Shown here: piece after piece, positions 22,727-34,489 of the stretch
Position numbering within the stretch: position 1 is the stretch's first letter
Layout of the letters: every line of letters starts with the position of its first letter
NCBI GenBank assembly: GCA_032191485.1
Contig: JAVDOI010000134.1
Span: 141,001-205,000 of the forward strand
DNA length: 64,000 nt
From: Leptoclinus maculatus
Taxonomy: Eukaryota > Chordata > Actinopteri > Perciformes > Stichaeidae
Direction of reading: 5' to 3'
Made by a program: the position numbers and the translations under genes
Notes under the pieces: model-generated
What the model saw: only the letters and a program-made list of their open reading frames with translations
Told to the model about the DNA's origin: nothing
Databases searched by the model: none

Positions 22727-25700
22727 GTAGAAGAGGAGCTGCAGCTTTGATCTGGTTCATTTCTGTTCTACTGAAACTCACTTTGTTCTTTACTGACGAC
22801 TCTCTTGTTTCTGTTCAGAACCTGTCAGGTTGGTGGGAGGAGACAGTCGCTGTGCAGGAACACTGGAGGTGAAACATCAAGGAGACTGGAGACCAGTAGA
22901 AGACTCTTACTGGACCCTGAAGGAAGCAGCTGTTGTGTGTAGAGATCTGGACTGTGGCTCTGCTGTTTCTACCAGACGGAGAGAGGAGTCCTCAAGGAGA
23001 TCTGTGTGGTGGATCGACTCTCTCTGTGTTCACTCTGGATCTGCTCTGAGAGAGTGTTTAACATCATATTCCTCTTCCTCCATCCTGAATGTCATCTGCT
23101 CAGGTAAGCCCATCAGTGACATCATCTCTGACAGCAATGTTTCCAGTATGTTCCTTCCTCTGTCACAGTGACAGTTGTGGTGGTAAATATTCCTATACCC
23201 TCTTAGCGTGAGTCTCTTAATGCTGAAATAAATAATACTGAAAACCAGGTTGTCTTTTAAGTATTAATTCTCTCAGAGAAGGTTCAATCATCACAACAGA
23301 ATGCGTACAGTCTCAGTGAGGAAGAACCAAGAACAAAGTGAACAAGCTTCCTTCATACAGAATGAGCAAAGGTGGGCCGATGGCCAATGTTTCAGACATT
23401 TGGTCTCAGACTGATAGAAACAATGAACAACAAACAGCCAGCAACCCAAACAAGCGGCCCAAAGGCCTTGTTGCTGGAACATTCTCATACAACACAGTTA
23501 GTTATCTTTGTGAACAGGCAAGGGAGAATTCTTCTTCTGCACAACAGAGACACGGTGAAGTTCAACAAAGTTCAGAGTAAAACTACTTATGCATGAATAC
23601 AATATACTGAGTAGAAATATATACTACGTTAAAGATTACCATCACACAGTCAGTGGGTTTCCATTGGACTGAACTGTAAAGTTAACCAGGACAACGACAT
23701 CCTGAAGTGTAGAGAGGTGGGCTTGTTTCTGGAAGCTTCAAACCCTCCAGGGACTGCTGAGCTCCACCTGAGAGGACACACCTGTCTGTCTGTCAGACCT
23801 GTGACATCACGTCCTTATTCAGGGTCCATCTTGTTCAACGGAGGGTAAACGTGAACTTGTATCATCTCTCTGTGTTTACAGACCTGCTGCTTCAGCCAAT
23901 CATCTCTGTGTCCTCCTCAATGTACGGGGTCTCTGAGGCCCAGCAGCAGGGGGCTCGGGTGCTCAGGCGCTCCACCTTCACCTTCTGCTGCTCCATCCAG
24001 CCACAGTACCCAGGAGGCTCCTTCCAGCTCACCTTCACCTCCTCCAACTCAGCACACAACTACACCCAGCCAGCTGTCAATCACTCTGCCCACTTCCTGT
24101 TTCCTGCTGCAGAGCCCGCCCACCAAGGAAGCTACAGCTGTGTTTATCACCTCTATGTTTTTAATCATAACTTCTCCTCTGAGAGCCGTCTGCTCTCCAT
24201 CACTGTCTTAGGTAAGCTGACTGTTTACATGCAGGTTTGAAGATGATCAACTGACCACAGAGTCCATGCATGTTGTTGTTTCTTGAATGACACTGTGACT
24301 CCTGTCGTGTTACACATGTCATATAGTAACCAAACCTAAACAAAGTCTATGAATGGCAGCAGCTAACAATCTACTGTAGGACAGAGCAGGTTTGGTTACC
24401 AGGATAACTCTGGTTCTCTGAGAACTGAAGCAGCTTCTGACCTGACCAATCACAAAGCTCCACTGTCACCACATCAGTCATAACACCCCTTAGCCCCCAA
24501 CTCACCATATTCAAGTGTAGTTCCTCCGCCTATCAGAAGCAAGAAGGGCGGTGTGCTCCGATACCTCACTCAGAGAACCAGGGTTATCCTGGAAACCAAA
24601 CGTTGAGACAGTCGTTAACGATAGCGATTACGCTTTCAATTGACTCTTCACTAAGTCCCGCCCCTCTAACATAACTGGCCAATCATAGCGTAGCATGGTC
24701 CAGCTCTGACCAGGAGCTCTGGTGATGAAAACAGGACGTAGGTGATGACATCATTGTAACATGAAACCAAGACTAACCAGATTCTCTCTAGTGTCCACCA
24801 GGGGGCGACTCCTCTGGTTGTATAGAAGTCTATAGAAAATGACTCTACTTCTCTCTTGATTTATTACCTCAGTAAACATTGTAAACATGAGTTTATGGTC
24901 TCAATCTCTAGTTTCAAGTCTTCTTCAATACAGCATGATGTTCATTTAGTACATTATGGTCCATTTAGAGTCAAACAGACCATAAAGCAGGGGATGCTTT
25001 AGGGCGGGGCTACACAGTGATTGACAGGTCTCTACCAGAGACGTATACTGCGTCTCTACGTCACTCCTCCTCAGTCCAGATATGGTCACTTCCTGTTCAC
25101 TGGTTGCAAAAAACCAAGATGGCGACGGCCACAGTCCACAAACCATTGAGTGACGTGACGACGACTACGTCCACTTCTTCTATAACGTCTGTGGTTCAAA
25201 CAGTGAACATGAAGTAAACATGAAGAGTAATACGTGTCAGTGATTGTAGATTTCAGGGTCAATGGGAGCTGTTGGACTCATGATGTCGTGTGATGTGATG
25301 ACTGTCCATGTGTTTGTTCAGATCCAACACCTCTGATCATCAAAGCGATCGTCCTGCCGCTGTTTCTGCTGTTGGTGACCGTTGCCCTTTACTTCTACTG
25401 TAAGGTACTGACACACGTCTGTTGTTTAGACCAGCCACTGAAATGAAGCTCTCGCTCTGTGTTCAGTGAACTGAAGACAGGTGTGGTGGCCCGTTCTTTG
25501 TTCTTCTTCCTATATACTGGGCCACGTTACGGGGCTCCGTTTATGACTCACACATTAAACTCTTGCAGACGCTGATTCCTTTGCCGTCACTTGATTGATT
25601 TATTTTCACTTTCGACAAATTTAACAGCAAAACATAATGAGTTTAACGTGAGGTCAAAGACTGTCCCGATGCCCCGTTCTACACAAAGGAAAAACCAACT

Positions 25701-26060
25701 CGAGACTCAGTCGCACCTCTTCCTCTGATACCAGCTGATCCTCATCTGATTAATAACAAACGTTCCTAAAGAAAATAATGATACAGAATGCAAATGTAAC
25801 CTTCATTCATAGATTAAAGGAATGTGTTTAGGTCATACAAATATTTTATCGAAATTAGAAATGATGATTTGTAATCAAAACTAAAACTATGTCTCTAACA
25901 GGACTGTGCTGTCATGTCTCTGCAGGCCAACAGGGGGCAGATGCCGTGCAGACAGGAGAACACTGAGCTGGATCATTATATCCTGTGTGTTCCTGCAGCT
26001 GAAGAAGAAGAAGAAGAAGAAGAAGAAGAAGAAGAAGAAGGAGCTCAGGGAGCAGAGTAG
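22403..26060 (+). CDS. SRCR-Ig type I membrane receptor (DMBT1/CD163-like family), 5' end missing
   Basis: Five exons with matching phases: 22403-22726 (SRCR 1), 22819-23103 (SRCR 2), 23882-24211 (Ig-like), 25322-25404 (transmembrane) and 25926-26060 (cytoplasmic tail, TAG at 26058). SRCR 1 has WWSSVCEDDFDQQDAEVVCR, ELGCG and CSPGKAVGLTC. SRCR 2 has the same start (VRLVGGDSRCAGTLEV) but a shorter, more divergent second half. The Ig exon has FCCSIQ and a GSYSCVYHLYVF block. The helix is IIKAIVLPLFLLLVTVALYF followed by YCK. The tail has DHYILCV, then 13 Glu codons and GAQGAE. Such proteins are scavenger/pattern-recognition receptors. No signal peptide exon is visible, so function of this copy is uncertain. 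Confidence 0.75.
22819..23103 (+). CDS. SRCR domain 2 exon
   Basis: A phase 1-1 exon of 95 codons. It keeps the GTLEV, AAVVCRDLDCGSA and final VICS elements. The region between, with RRREESSRRSVWWIDSLCVH, departs from the standard SRCR pattern. Confidence 0.75.
23882..24211 (+). CDS. Ig-like domain exon
   Basis: A phase 1-1 exon of 110 codons after a TTTACAG acceptor. Cysteines in CCSIQ and SYSCVYH probably form the Ig disulfide, and several NxS/T sequons (HNYT, NHSA, HNFSS) are present. It is the membrane-proximal domain. Confidence 0.8.
   Translation, partial: TCCFSQSSLCPPQCTGSLRPSSRGLGCSGAPPSPSAAPSSHSTQEAPSSSPSPPPTQHTTTPSQLSITLPTSCFLLQSPPTKEATAVFITSMFLIITSPLRAVCSPSLS
24390..24601. mobile_element. 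Small MITE with about 33-bp inverted ends in the SRCR-Ig intron
   Basis: The left end is GTTTGGTTACCAGGATAACT then CTGGTTCTCTGAG. The right end is its inverse with two or three differences (ending CCTGGAAACCAAAC). It is 212 bp long, non-coding, and lies between the Ig and transmembrane exons. Confidence 0.8.
24602..25321. other. Intron with further repeat-like sequence
   Basis: Contains CCAAGATGGCGACGG and CGTCTCTACGTCACTCC-type sequence, which I associate with dispersed fish repeats. No coding exon was seen. Confidence 0.35.
25322..26060 (+). CDS. Transmembrane and cytoplasmic tail exons
   Basis: Exon 25322-25404 encodes DPTPLIIKAIVLPLF and the rest of a single helix ending YCK. Exon 25926-26060 encodes a short tail with ELDHYILCV, then a (GAA)13 run and GAQGAE before TAG. 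Loss of one base, or gain of two, in the GAA run would move translation into the frame that ends at the TGA at 26127 and lengthen the tail, so length and end of the tail depend on this repeat. Confidence 0.75.
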
Positions 26061-26654
26061 CTCCTCCAAGGAGCTCATCTCACATCCAGATGATTTCTAC
26101 CACACAACCACCACCAGCTCCCTTTGATACGCATGTTCCCTTAAACCAGAAGGCTGAATATGATATCACATTATTACAGCCCGTCTTTCTTCCTCTCAAC
26201 AATGTGTTGGTCTCTCCACACGTTCTGACTTCCTGTCTGTGGCTCTCAGCTCCAAGCCCATTGGTTCCTGCTGAAGACGTGACTCTTTAAAAACACCTCA
26301 CAGATATAAAGTTTCATTTAAAAGTAGACTTGAGAGCAGGTTTACCAGAGTCCAAGCAGAAACCAAAGACTATGAGGAACAATGTTAATGTGAGATATTA
26401 GAATAAACATGAAACATTGACTTCTATCTTCTACATTCTGTAGAACGATACTCAATGTTGACAATCTGTTGCTGTTTGTCCTTTAAACATATAATGAACT
26501 TCATGACTTCACTTATTGTAGTGAGCAAGATTTTGGCAGCAGGACAACATTTAGTTAAAAGATAATCATAATAATCGCTGTGATCAGCCACTAAAACCTC
26601 TTTCATTTGTCATTCAGAAATGTTTCTATTTTGCTCATTGTTGTTCTTCATGAT

Positions 26655-27320
26655 TTTACTTCATTCTGTAAATAAGGATTTTACTTATTTTTTTATAATT
26701 AAGGCTTTTCTTATTTCATAAGAATGTTGTTATTAAGGATTTTGCTTATTTGTTATAATTAAGGATTTTGCTTGCATCATAAGACAATTGTAATTATTGA
26801 TTTTGCCTGTTTTTTTTATAATTAGTGGGTTTTACTTAAAACATATGCATTTGGTTAATTTTGTAATTTAGGATATTACTTATTTCATAAGAATTTTGCT
26901 TATTTTGTACTTCATGAATGTAAATAATGTTGCAATCAAGGAATTTACAATTTTTGTTATAGTTAAGGATTTTGCTTATTTCACAATAATTTAGCTAATT
27001 TTTGTTCTTCGTAAATTGAGTTAATTTTGTAATTAAGGAATTAAAAAACATTATAATAAAGGATTTTGCTTAAATCATGAGCGTTTTGCTTGATTTTGTA
27101 ATTAACAAAATTACCTTTTTCATTCAAATGTAGCTTATTTTGTAATTCATGAATTTACAATAATATATAATTAAGGATTTTGCTTATTAATTATATTGTA
27201 ATTATGTTTTTTTCTTATTTCATAAGTTTATTTAATTTTCTAAATAAGGATTTTGCATATTTCATAAGAACTTTGATCATTTTAAGTATTTAGATTACTT
27301 TTGTGCTAAAAGGATTTTGA
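26655..27320. repeat. Degenerate AT-rich tandem repeat around AAGGATTTTGCTTATTTCAT
   Basis: The phrases AAGGATTTTGCTTATTT, TTCATAAGAATTTTGCTTA and GTAATTAAGG-like sequence recur more than ten times with irregular spacing and many substitutions. It is an old tandem array in the 3' flank of the SRCR-Ig gene. Confidence 0.75.
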
Positions 27321-27438
27321 TACAAAATATCCTCCTCATCAAACAATCTGAATAAAATATGAACACATACGTAAAACTAAACACACATACTTGTACTGCA
27401 CAGATACATGTAGTACTAGTACTACTTTAACAAAGTAC

Positions 27439-27580
27439 TTTAACCTTCTGGTAACTAGCCCTATTTTTAGGCTTCTGCTCGAAAATACTATACCCATACT
27501 CAAAGGGGCCTTACTCTCTAACTACAAGGTCTATTTGAATAATTTCAATTTATTAATAACACTCAAGCTTCTTTGGCTTC
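27439..27580. mobile_element. Terminal fragment of the TTAA element family seen at 9730-11061
   Basis: It begins TTAACCTTCTGG. From CTCGAAAATACTATACCCAT through AACTACAAGGTCTATTTGAA it matches the right end of the copy A insert read in reverse. Similarity fades after about 27575. It defines the correct terminus (CCTTCTGG) that the copy A right end has lost. Confidence 0.65.
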
Positions 27581-27784
27581 AATGGTGTTTTGACTTAAAA
27601 TGTGAATATTAATAAAGTTGTTTTTTCCACTTGTGGCTGTTTGCTTGTTAACATGAATTTTAAATACTATGTCAAACATTTCAATGTCTTTTCTCCTCAG
27701 ATTGAAGGATAGTACATTGATTATATTCTAGGTTAGTTGCCTACATGTTTCCAAGAAAGGCTCTATAGGAAGAATAAACACTTA

Positions 27785-29340
27785 GAATGAGATCGTGGGG
27801 CCAGAGGATTGTAATGCTGCACCTTTAATATCCCCTGTCATGATGGTCATCAGCTCTTTTTTCAGCCCAGAGCGAGAGCATATCACTTGACAGGACTTTT
27901 CCTGTGAGGTACACAACAGCGGGTGCATCCACTCAAGCAATATGACAACATGGCCAGTCCCTAACAATGCAAAACAAAGCATGCTCACTGCCACACCAGG
28001 TACAGTACATAGCATGTTCAAGGTTTCTGTTAGGATGACCACGTAGCAGCTGGACTTTAGAAGCAGGAGGACTGACACAGACTGACATCTTTAAAGTACA
28101 TTTCTGATCCTTCGAGGGCAGAGAAAACCCTTGAACTATTGGGCCTCCTCGATCCTCGAGATGCATTTTAGGAATTGGGATCTCCTTCAAGATGGAGCGC
28201 CGAGATCGATATCCGGGTCACAAACCAGAGGATCGAAGAGTGGGAAATGAGAGACCCACTGTCTGTCAGTTAGTCTTTGTCCCCCATGTAAAGCATTCCA
28301 GTGATTTGACTTGTGTAATTGTTCCTGGTCTCTACCAGATTCTCTCTACCTCACTTTTGCCTCATCCCTGCCTGTACTGTTTGCCCGATTACCTGACGGA
28401 TCTCCTGTGTACCGAACCTGTTGATAAAGACTTTTATTGCACTTCATCCTGCTCTCTGGAAGTGCTTTTAAATCCTGTTTTCCCTGTGGTTTCTCCAGTC
28501 GTAACCGTACGAACTGCCCACAAATGGACTAAGCCAATCCCAGTTTGGTGTGTGGGGTGCTCCAGGCACAAGGAATAATACACCACCATGATAAGCAACT
28601 TACCTCCAGTGGCTTGGAGTTTAGGGAGCTGTAAGAGTGTCAACAGATTTTCTAAGCGGCCATCGGCACCCAGGTCAGCTGTCTGGCGGGCCACTTGCAA
28701 CAACTACTGGCACGCCTTGGTCCTTGTTCCACTGCAGTCACTCTTGCTTCCAATCTGTTACAACTGGTGAATCACAGGGAAAAGACAGGACTCAATCGCA
28801 CAACCCAGACACAGGATAAGGTGTTGGTAAAACAGTCTTTACTTGTCAGCAGGGGTTCGGTACATGGGTAGGCAGTCGGAACAGGTAAACAAATCAGGCA
28901 AGGGATCATGCAAAAACGTGCTCAAGGAAAAACAGGCAGAGATATCAAAAACCAGTAACATAATGATAGGAAATTGCTTGAACACTTGACATAAAGGACG
29001 AAAAATACTAATTGGAACAGAGACACATGCAACACAGGGTTTAAATACACTGGGGGGGTGCAGGTGATTAGTCAGGTGGGTTAAATCAGGGGCGGGGCAG
29101 ACAATCACAGTGGCGGGAAAACAAACAAAGGCGTGAAGTGATCTGAAACGAGAGAAGAGGTAAGTAACACAAAATAAAACAGGAAATACTGATAAATGAT
29201 GAAATAAGAAACGCATAATTTAGGATGAGACATGACACAATCCTGCCAATGAGATAAGCTACAGTACTCTTTCAGCTCAAGCCTCGGTGTCATTATTTAA
29301 TGCTCCATGAACTACACATGCTCACTCTTCCATGACATGA
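27785..29340. other. Probable mosaic of unclassified repeats; no gene
   Basis: Sequence such as GGTGTTGGTAAAACAGTCTT followed by CGGTACATGGGTAGGCAGTC and GGGGCGGGGCAGACAATCAC looks like the end of a dispersed fish retroelement (about 28760-29245). Open frames at 28192-28578 and 28839-29216 show no domain. Classification needs a repeat library search. Confidence 0.35.
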
Positions 29341-29784
29341 AAATAACAAGTACATACATGATGTACACAACCAGGTTGCAAATTAACCCTAAACATCAAA
29401 TAAAATCAGATGAAGTAACCTGCATTAAATACATCTGTATCAATAACATAGATAATGAACAAAGACACAGGTAATTATAACTAAATATTATGGTTTAAAT
29501 ACACTTATACTGCCATCTACTGGTAGAAATGGTAACTCTGCGTCTCCGTTTACAGGCTGTGCTCTGCCTTCACTCAAGGAACAGAATACGGTGGAAATTA
29601 AATATCAGTGCTAACAGCAAAAACTCTGTGAACACAAAAATGACTTTGATTAAACTATATTACGAACTGTATTGCATGAAACAATGCACCGATTAATCGA
29701 AAAGTTGATTATTGCTGTATACATGGATACATGCATATTAAAGCGCATGTAGTCAAATACTGTTGCTAACATACTCCCATCGGC

Positions 29785-29786
<2 letters not shown>

Positions 29787-29818
<32 letters not shown>
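29787..29818. repeat. (TA)16 microsatellite
   Basis: A pure AT/TA run of 32 bp. Confidence 0.95.
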
Positions 29819-29821
<3 letters not shown>

Positions 29822-31690
29822 ATTCTACCCTGGTATGTGCTTGCATCATAGACAAACACTTCATTCTATTGCCTTGGCTTTTATTTTGACATGTTCTTAT
29901 TTCGTACTACCTGTCTTGCTTTGCGTCTCTCTTCAAAAGAAAAAACAAAAGAGGGATTTGCAAAAAACTAAATGGGCTCGTTTTGAGTTGGTTCTGTCGT
30001 ATTTGTCGTACAGAACACGCGGAACCTCTCACGTCCCATTAATGTGACAAGGATGCTTGGCGTTTGAGAGCACTGCTGGAGCACTTCACTAATCACGGTA
30101 CAGTAATGCTATCTGCTTTTATTAGTTTTATGACAAAGTTGGACATGAAGCTGGCTACAGTTGTGTTATCCTGATGTGTCTTCTCAGCCCTCCCGCTAAG
30201 TGTCATTTAAAGCTAGCTAACGTTAAGTTAGTGCTGTGTTTCGGTTGCGTTACCGGTGAAATGACACACACAGGGCATTTGTGGAAAGGTTTCTTTAAAG
30301 CTAACTTAGCAAACGTTCCACCGCAACAATGCGTGTGCTAGTCGCTCGTGTAAGTGTCGTTGACTTGAAATGACTCCGACTTGCCAGTTTATTGTCTAGT
30401 TTATTATAGTTTGTCCCTAGTGTCACACGTAGCGCAGACATTCAGTCAAACTCAACTTTACTGTGATGTTTTACTGTCAAGTCCAAGTCTACAGCTTTAA
30501 CCAACGTTACTATAAACATCCAGTGAAAAAGCTCCATAATACTGTTGAACATGTGGCCTACCATTATTTGACACTTTAACTATCCCTTCTCTTCCTCCCT
30601 CTGCCCTTTGACCCCTTCAGTCTGAGTTGATATTCCTCCCAGTCTGGTAAGAATGACACAATGCACACATTCTGGATTGTATATTAAGCAGACATGTAGG
30701 GTTAGTAGTTAGCCTGTCAGGATAATGTATATTGTCCCAGAAATAATTGCAATAAACAATATTATTGTCATTTTAAAGATAATTGTATGCCACTGATACA
30801 ATGATGATATAATAGCATAATAATGCAAGTACACCCTTTCAAAGTGCAATGAAGTTCTAATTTACTCAGACATTGGAAATGGATTGTGAAACAAAATCCT
30901 AATAACTATGGTCTCTTAGGCTCTGTCAATAACAATTGAGCTTAAATAACTATTAAATGTGACAGAGGTACAGAGTCATTCATTCCTTGAAGGTAGAGCT
31001 TGGGTGTTTTGAAGTAGGGTTCGTCTCCATAGTCTGTGTATTACCATTGTATGCCGTGGACAGCAGCAAAGCCTACTTTAGACACGTACAAAATAAATTG
31101 AAGTGCTGTATTTAGAATGTGTTTCCGACATGGAACTGAACTGAAAGTGGAACTAGTCTATACATTTAAAAATGGAGCCTGGTGGCTTTGAAGAGATCAC
31201 AGATATGTTTCACTTTCAGACTATGGAGAGGTTCTTCATACAACCCCACCTCAAAACACCCAAACTATACCTTTAACAGGCAATATACTGCCTGTATACT
31301 TGTCCTGCACTCCTATTACTATCTGGTCTCTCATCCTGGAATATCACAGAGTGCCATAGTTACAAGATTTATTCTTGAGACGCAGGTCTGTCACATACAG
31401 CTCTGTTGATACAGAAGACAAAGTTCAGTTTTTCCTTGGCTTACAATAGTCCTCAAACTTGCCCAGTACTGGGGGAAACTTATCTCTTTCGTCCGCCGAA
31501 AGAAGAACATGTTTACAACATGGCCAGCCTCAGTTGGCAACAGAACCTATCTTTTGACGATTGTCAACAACAACAACAACAAGCAAGCAAATAAAGGTCA
31601 AAATTCTCTGAAAAACGCACTTAAGCGCTGCACCCATGTCTTCAAATGTTAGTAGAAACCCTGCTGTTTATTCTGGCATCATGTTGGTAG
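29819..31690. other. 5' flank of ythdc2; possible untranslated exon at 30621-30646
   Basis: There is no coding content. A short stretch, TCTGAGTTGATATTCCTCCC then AGTCTG, is framed by a CTTCAG acceptor and a GGTAAGA donor, and CACG|GTACAG at about 30099 could be an upstream donor. These would suit 5' untranslated exons of ythdc2, but this is only inferred from splice signals. Confidence 0.3.
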
Positions 31691-31691
31691 T

Positions 31692-31945
31692 AAATGGATG
31701 TACTTGTACAGCACTTTTCTAGTCTTCCGACCACTCAAAGCGCTTTCACACTACATGTCGTCATTCACCATTCATACATTGATGGCAGGGGCTACCATGC
31801 CCACCATCAGGACTAACTAACATTCACACCGTAGGCACAGCTACGGGAGCAATTTTGGGGTTAAGAGTCTTGCCCAAGGACACATCAACCAGAGGAGCCG
31901 GGGATCGAACCGCCGATCCTCTGATTGAAGGACGACCCTGCTCTT
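31692..31945 (-). mobile_element. tRNA-derived SINE, copy 1 (head truncated)
   Basis: Read on the minus strand, it carries GGCGGTTCGATCCCCGGCTC (pol III B-box), then the CTTGGGCAAGACTCTTAACC block and a tail with GCGCTTTGAGTGGTCGGAAG. It matches the more complete copy at 36967-37290. The A-box part is lost. Confidence 0.75.
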
Positions 31946-32349
31946 TTAGTCACAGACATTAGATACAGATTGGAAGTGAAGAAAGCAGAATGCCTTCCAG
32001 TGGGAGCCGATAGGAGTCTTATCACATGATCCACATCTTTGAGTTGAGACGGAGACAGTTTGTGGTGACAGAGAATGGAGTTCATGGTGTATGGGGAGTT
32101 TAAGCCAATTTTAACAGTTAGTGTTGAGCCCTGTTCTTTGAAAGTTGTTTCATTATTTTCTAGAAAATGTCCTGTATAATATCACAATATAATAGTCGAC
32201 ACCGTGGATGGAGGATTTTATCCATTTCACCACTCCAACCTCTCAAATACAGAAGCTATAATTTTGTCTTTTAAACAAGTGGCCATACAGGAATATGTAA
32301 TTAAATAGTATACGATTTGGAAAAGTAATGACTTAAGTCAGGAAAAGTT

Positions 32350-32954
32350 GTGGTGTAACGGATCACTGTTGATCCGTACAGATCCCCCTCACGGTTCAGC
32401 ACACGTGTGAACCGCCGATTAACTACACAGTTTAACGTTAACCATCACAGTGTGAAATAAGGTTTTACTGACCTCGTTAATATGTGATCAGGACATCATT
32501 TATGCTTCTATAGTCTCTGATAATGTTACAATGTAAACAACCAATCAGTGTTTTGCTGGAGGAGAGCTGGTGAAGTGGCTAATGGACAACGAACGAAGGG
32601 TCTGTTCAGTTACATTGTGATGCGTTCAGGCTCTGTTCGGTGAAAATGAGTATTGCGTTTACTTGGTTTACAGATTTCAGAGTGGTTGAAATGATTTTTG
32701 GGACGGTGAAAATATATTGTGGATCCTTGTAGAGCAGCTGCTATAATCAAACAACAAAGAGATCTGTATCTGACAATATGGATCAATGATCTGCAAATAG
32801 TATCAGAGGCAAAAACAAACGTGATCAGGGATCAGTTCTATTTGCTCCTTTTCTTTCTTTTGTGCTGATCCGATTTCTTTCTTTTTTATACGACCCGTGA
32901 CTCTGATATGATACGATCCGAAACTGTGAGTTTTATGATCCGTTGCACTACAAC
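32350..32954. mobile_element. hAT-type MITE, copy 1, just upstream of the ythdc2 start codon
   Basis: The left end is TGGTGTAACGGATCA and the right end is TGATCCGTTGCACTA. Internal sequence (GATCCGTACAGATCCCCC, CACACAGTGTGAAATAAGGT-like, CCAGCTGCTATAATCAAAC-like) is shared with the copy at 39345-40185. It ends only about 40 bp before the ATG at 32995, so the acceptor of the first coding exon lies at its edge. Confidence 0.7.
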
Positions 32955-32994
32955 CAAAAATCTTGCTGTCCCTATTGTTGTGTTGCAGTGCATC

Positions 32995-34489
32995 ATGTCG
33001 CATCATGCTGGTCCAGCATCACAGAAACCAGCCAAGCGGCAAAGCACACGGCCCTATGGTTCTAGCTCCAAAGGCCTCAAAGAAATTCACATCGATGAAG
33101 AAGTCAAGATAGCGATAAACCTCTCTCTGGACCGGTTTCACTACAGTGATCAAAAAGGTATCGACTGCTTTGATATCAGAAAATAAAAGCAGCGCACTTC
33201 TGTGTGCATTACTTATTGTGAAATCACATGACAGAGGTTGGCCATTGTCATGCTCACTACTGGTCCCAGTGTGAGCAGGAAGGTATGATGGTTGAGTCTT
33301 GTGAAGTGTATTCATATTTACCCTTTTCCTTTCCTTGACTGGGCAGAGATGGAATTTCCCTCGTCCTTGTCCAGTACTGAGAGGGCTTTCATTCATCGAA
33401 TGGCACAGTCCCTGGGTTACATTTCTAAGAGCAAAGGGTAAGTATCCGAGTACATGAGTCATTTACAAAGGTACATGCACTCTCACACATGGCTAGACCC
33501 CAGGGGGCACCAACCTTTTTGAAACTGGAGCTACTTCAAGGGTATTCAAATCATGTCTCGTTTGTACTAACCACTACCATTTTTTGAACAAATCATGAAC
33601 TCTGTCCCATGTTTATACAAATGATCAGTTATGTAAGATTGATATCCGGCCAATCCAAAGACGAGGATTGTAACCAATTAAATGTAGTTGTACAATGGTG
33701 ACTGGGTCCGCCCACTTGGTGTCAAAAAGAAAAGCTACTCGCGAGCGAGCAGGTGAAAGTTTTGCGAGCAGAAGAGCAGTGATGGTAGTCGCCCAGGTGC
33801 CCGCGGGCACCGTGTTGGCTACCTCTGGGCTAGACGTTGTTTTACAATAAAGCTGGATTTGTAGGGGGATAGGGTGTAGCTGTGGAGCCTAAGCACATAG
33901 CTGCTGTAGGCTACGCTGTAGCTGACGTGGACCTGCTCAAAAGTGTGACTGCAGTTTGTTAGCTGTCTGATAATCAGAGAAACATGCTGTTCATTGAAGA
34001 GGATATCTGTGTCTTTAAGAGGGGTGGTCGTACCATATGGGTCAACTTTGAGAGCTCCTGTCTCCAGAACGGTTGGTCATTCTGGTTAATCAAATCATGT
34101 TCTACACTCTCTCAAAAAGGTTGACATATAGAGAAACCCCTGCTCAGATGGAAAGGGGTGAGGTCAGAGAGTGATTTCTGACAGAATACTCTCACTCTGA
34201 GATTTTTGGAACAGTTACAGCAACAGTGTTTGTCGCTTGAATCAGTTTTAACAAGTGTGTTAATGGAAGAAATTTATTTCCATCCCTCTCAGGAAAGGAC
34301 CAAATCGTTCCCTCACCATCAGGAAGAAGAACGGTTCAGAGAAACCCCGGCCTACCATGCCCCTCACAGTCTCCAACAACTCCTTATATTTCATCCGCAG
34401 CCTACTTCAGAGGTTTCCCATCACCACTAAGGAACGCAGAGACATGCAGCCCAACAACAAAAGTGACATGTCTGCTGCTGCAGAACCTG
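32995..34489 (+). CDS. ythdc2: ythdc2 exons 1-3: N-terminus and R3H domain
   Basis: ATG at 32995 (context GCATCATGT) is preceded by a TTGCAG acceptor, so 5' untranslated exons probably exist upstream. The first 26 residues are a basic, poorly conserved tail. GLKEIHIDEEVKIAINLSLD begins the conserved part. The R3H signature is in STERAFIHRMAQ (Arg67, His71), a single-stranded nucleic-acid binding fold. Exon 3 ends in an Asn/Ser-rich linker (NNKSDMSAAAEP). An upstream in-frame ATG at 32908 lies inside the MITE and is not favoured. Confidence 0.92.

Noticed and set aside
23640..23840. Open frame with GLNCKVNQDNDILKCREVG between SRCR 2 and the Ig exon
   Set aside because: No acceptor/donor pair in phase 1-1 and no SRCR pattern; the Ig exon joins SRCR 2 directly in phase.
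24946..25217. Overlapping small frames around CCAAGATGGCGACGG
   Set aside because: Dispersed repeat in an intron; no conserved product or splice support.
29787..29818. Possible TATA promoter in the TA run
   Set aside because: Pure microsatellite with no downstream gene start.
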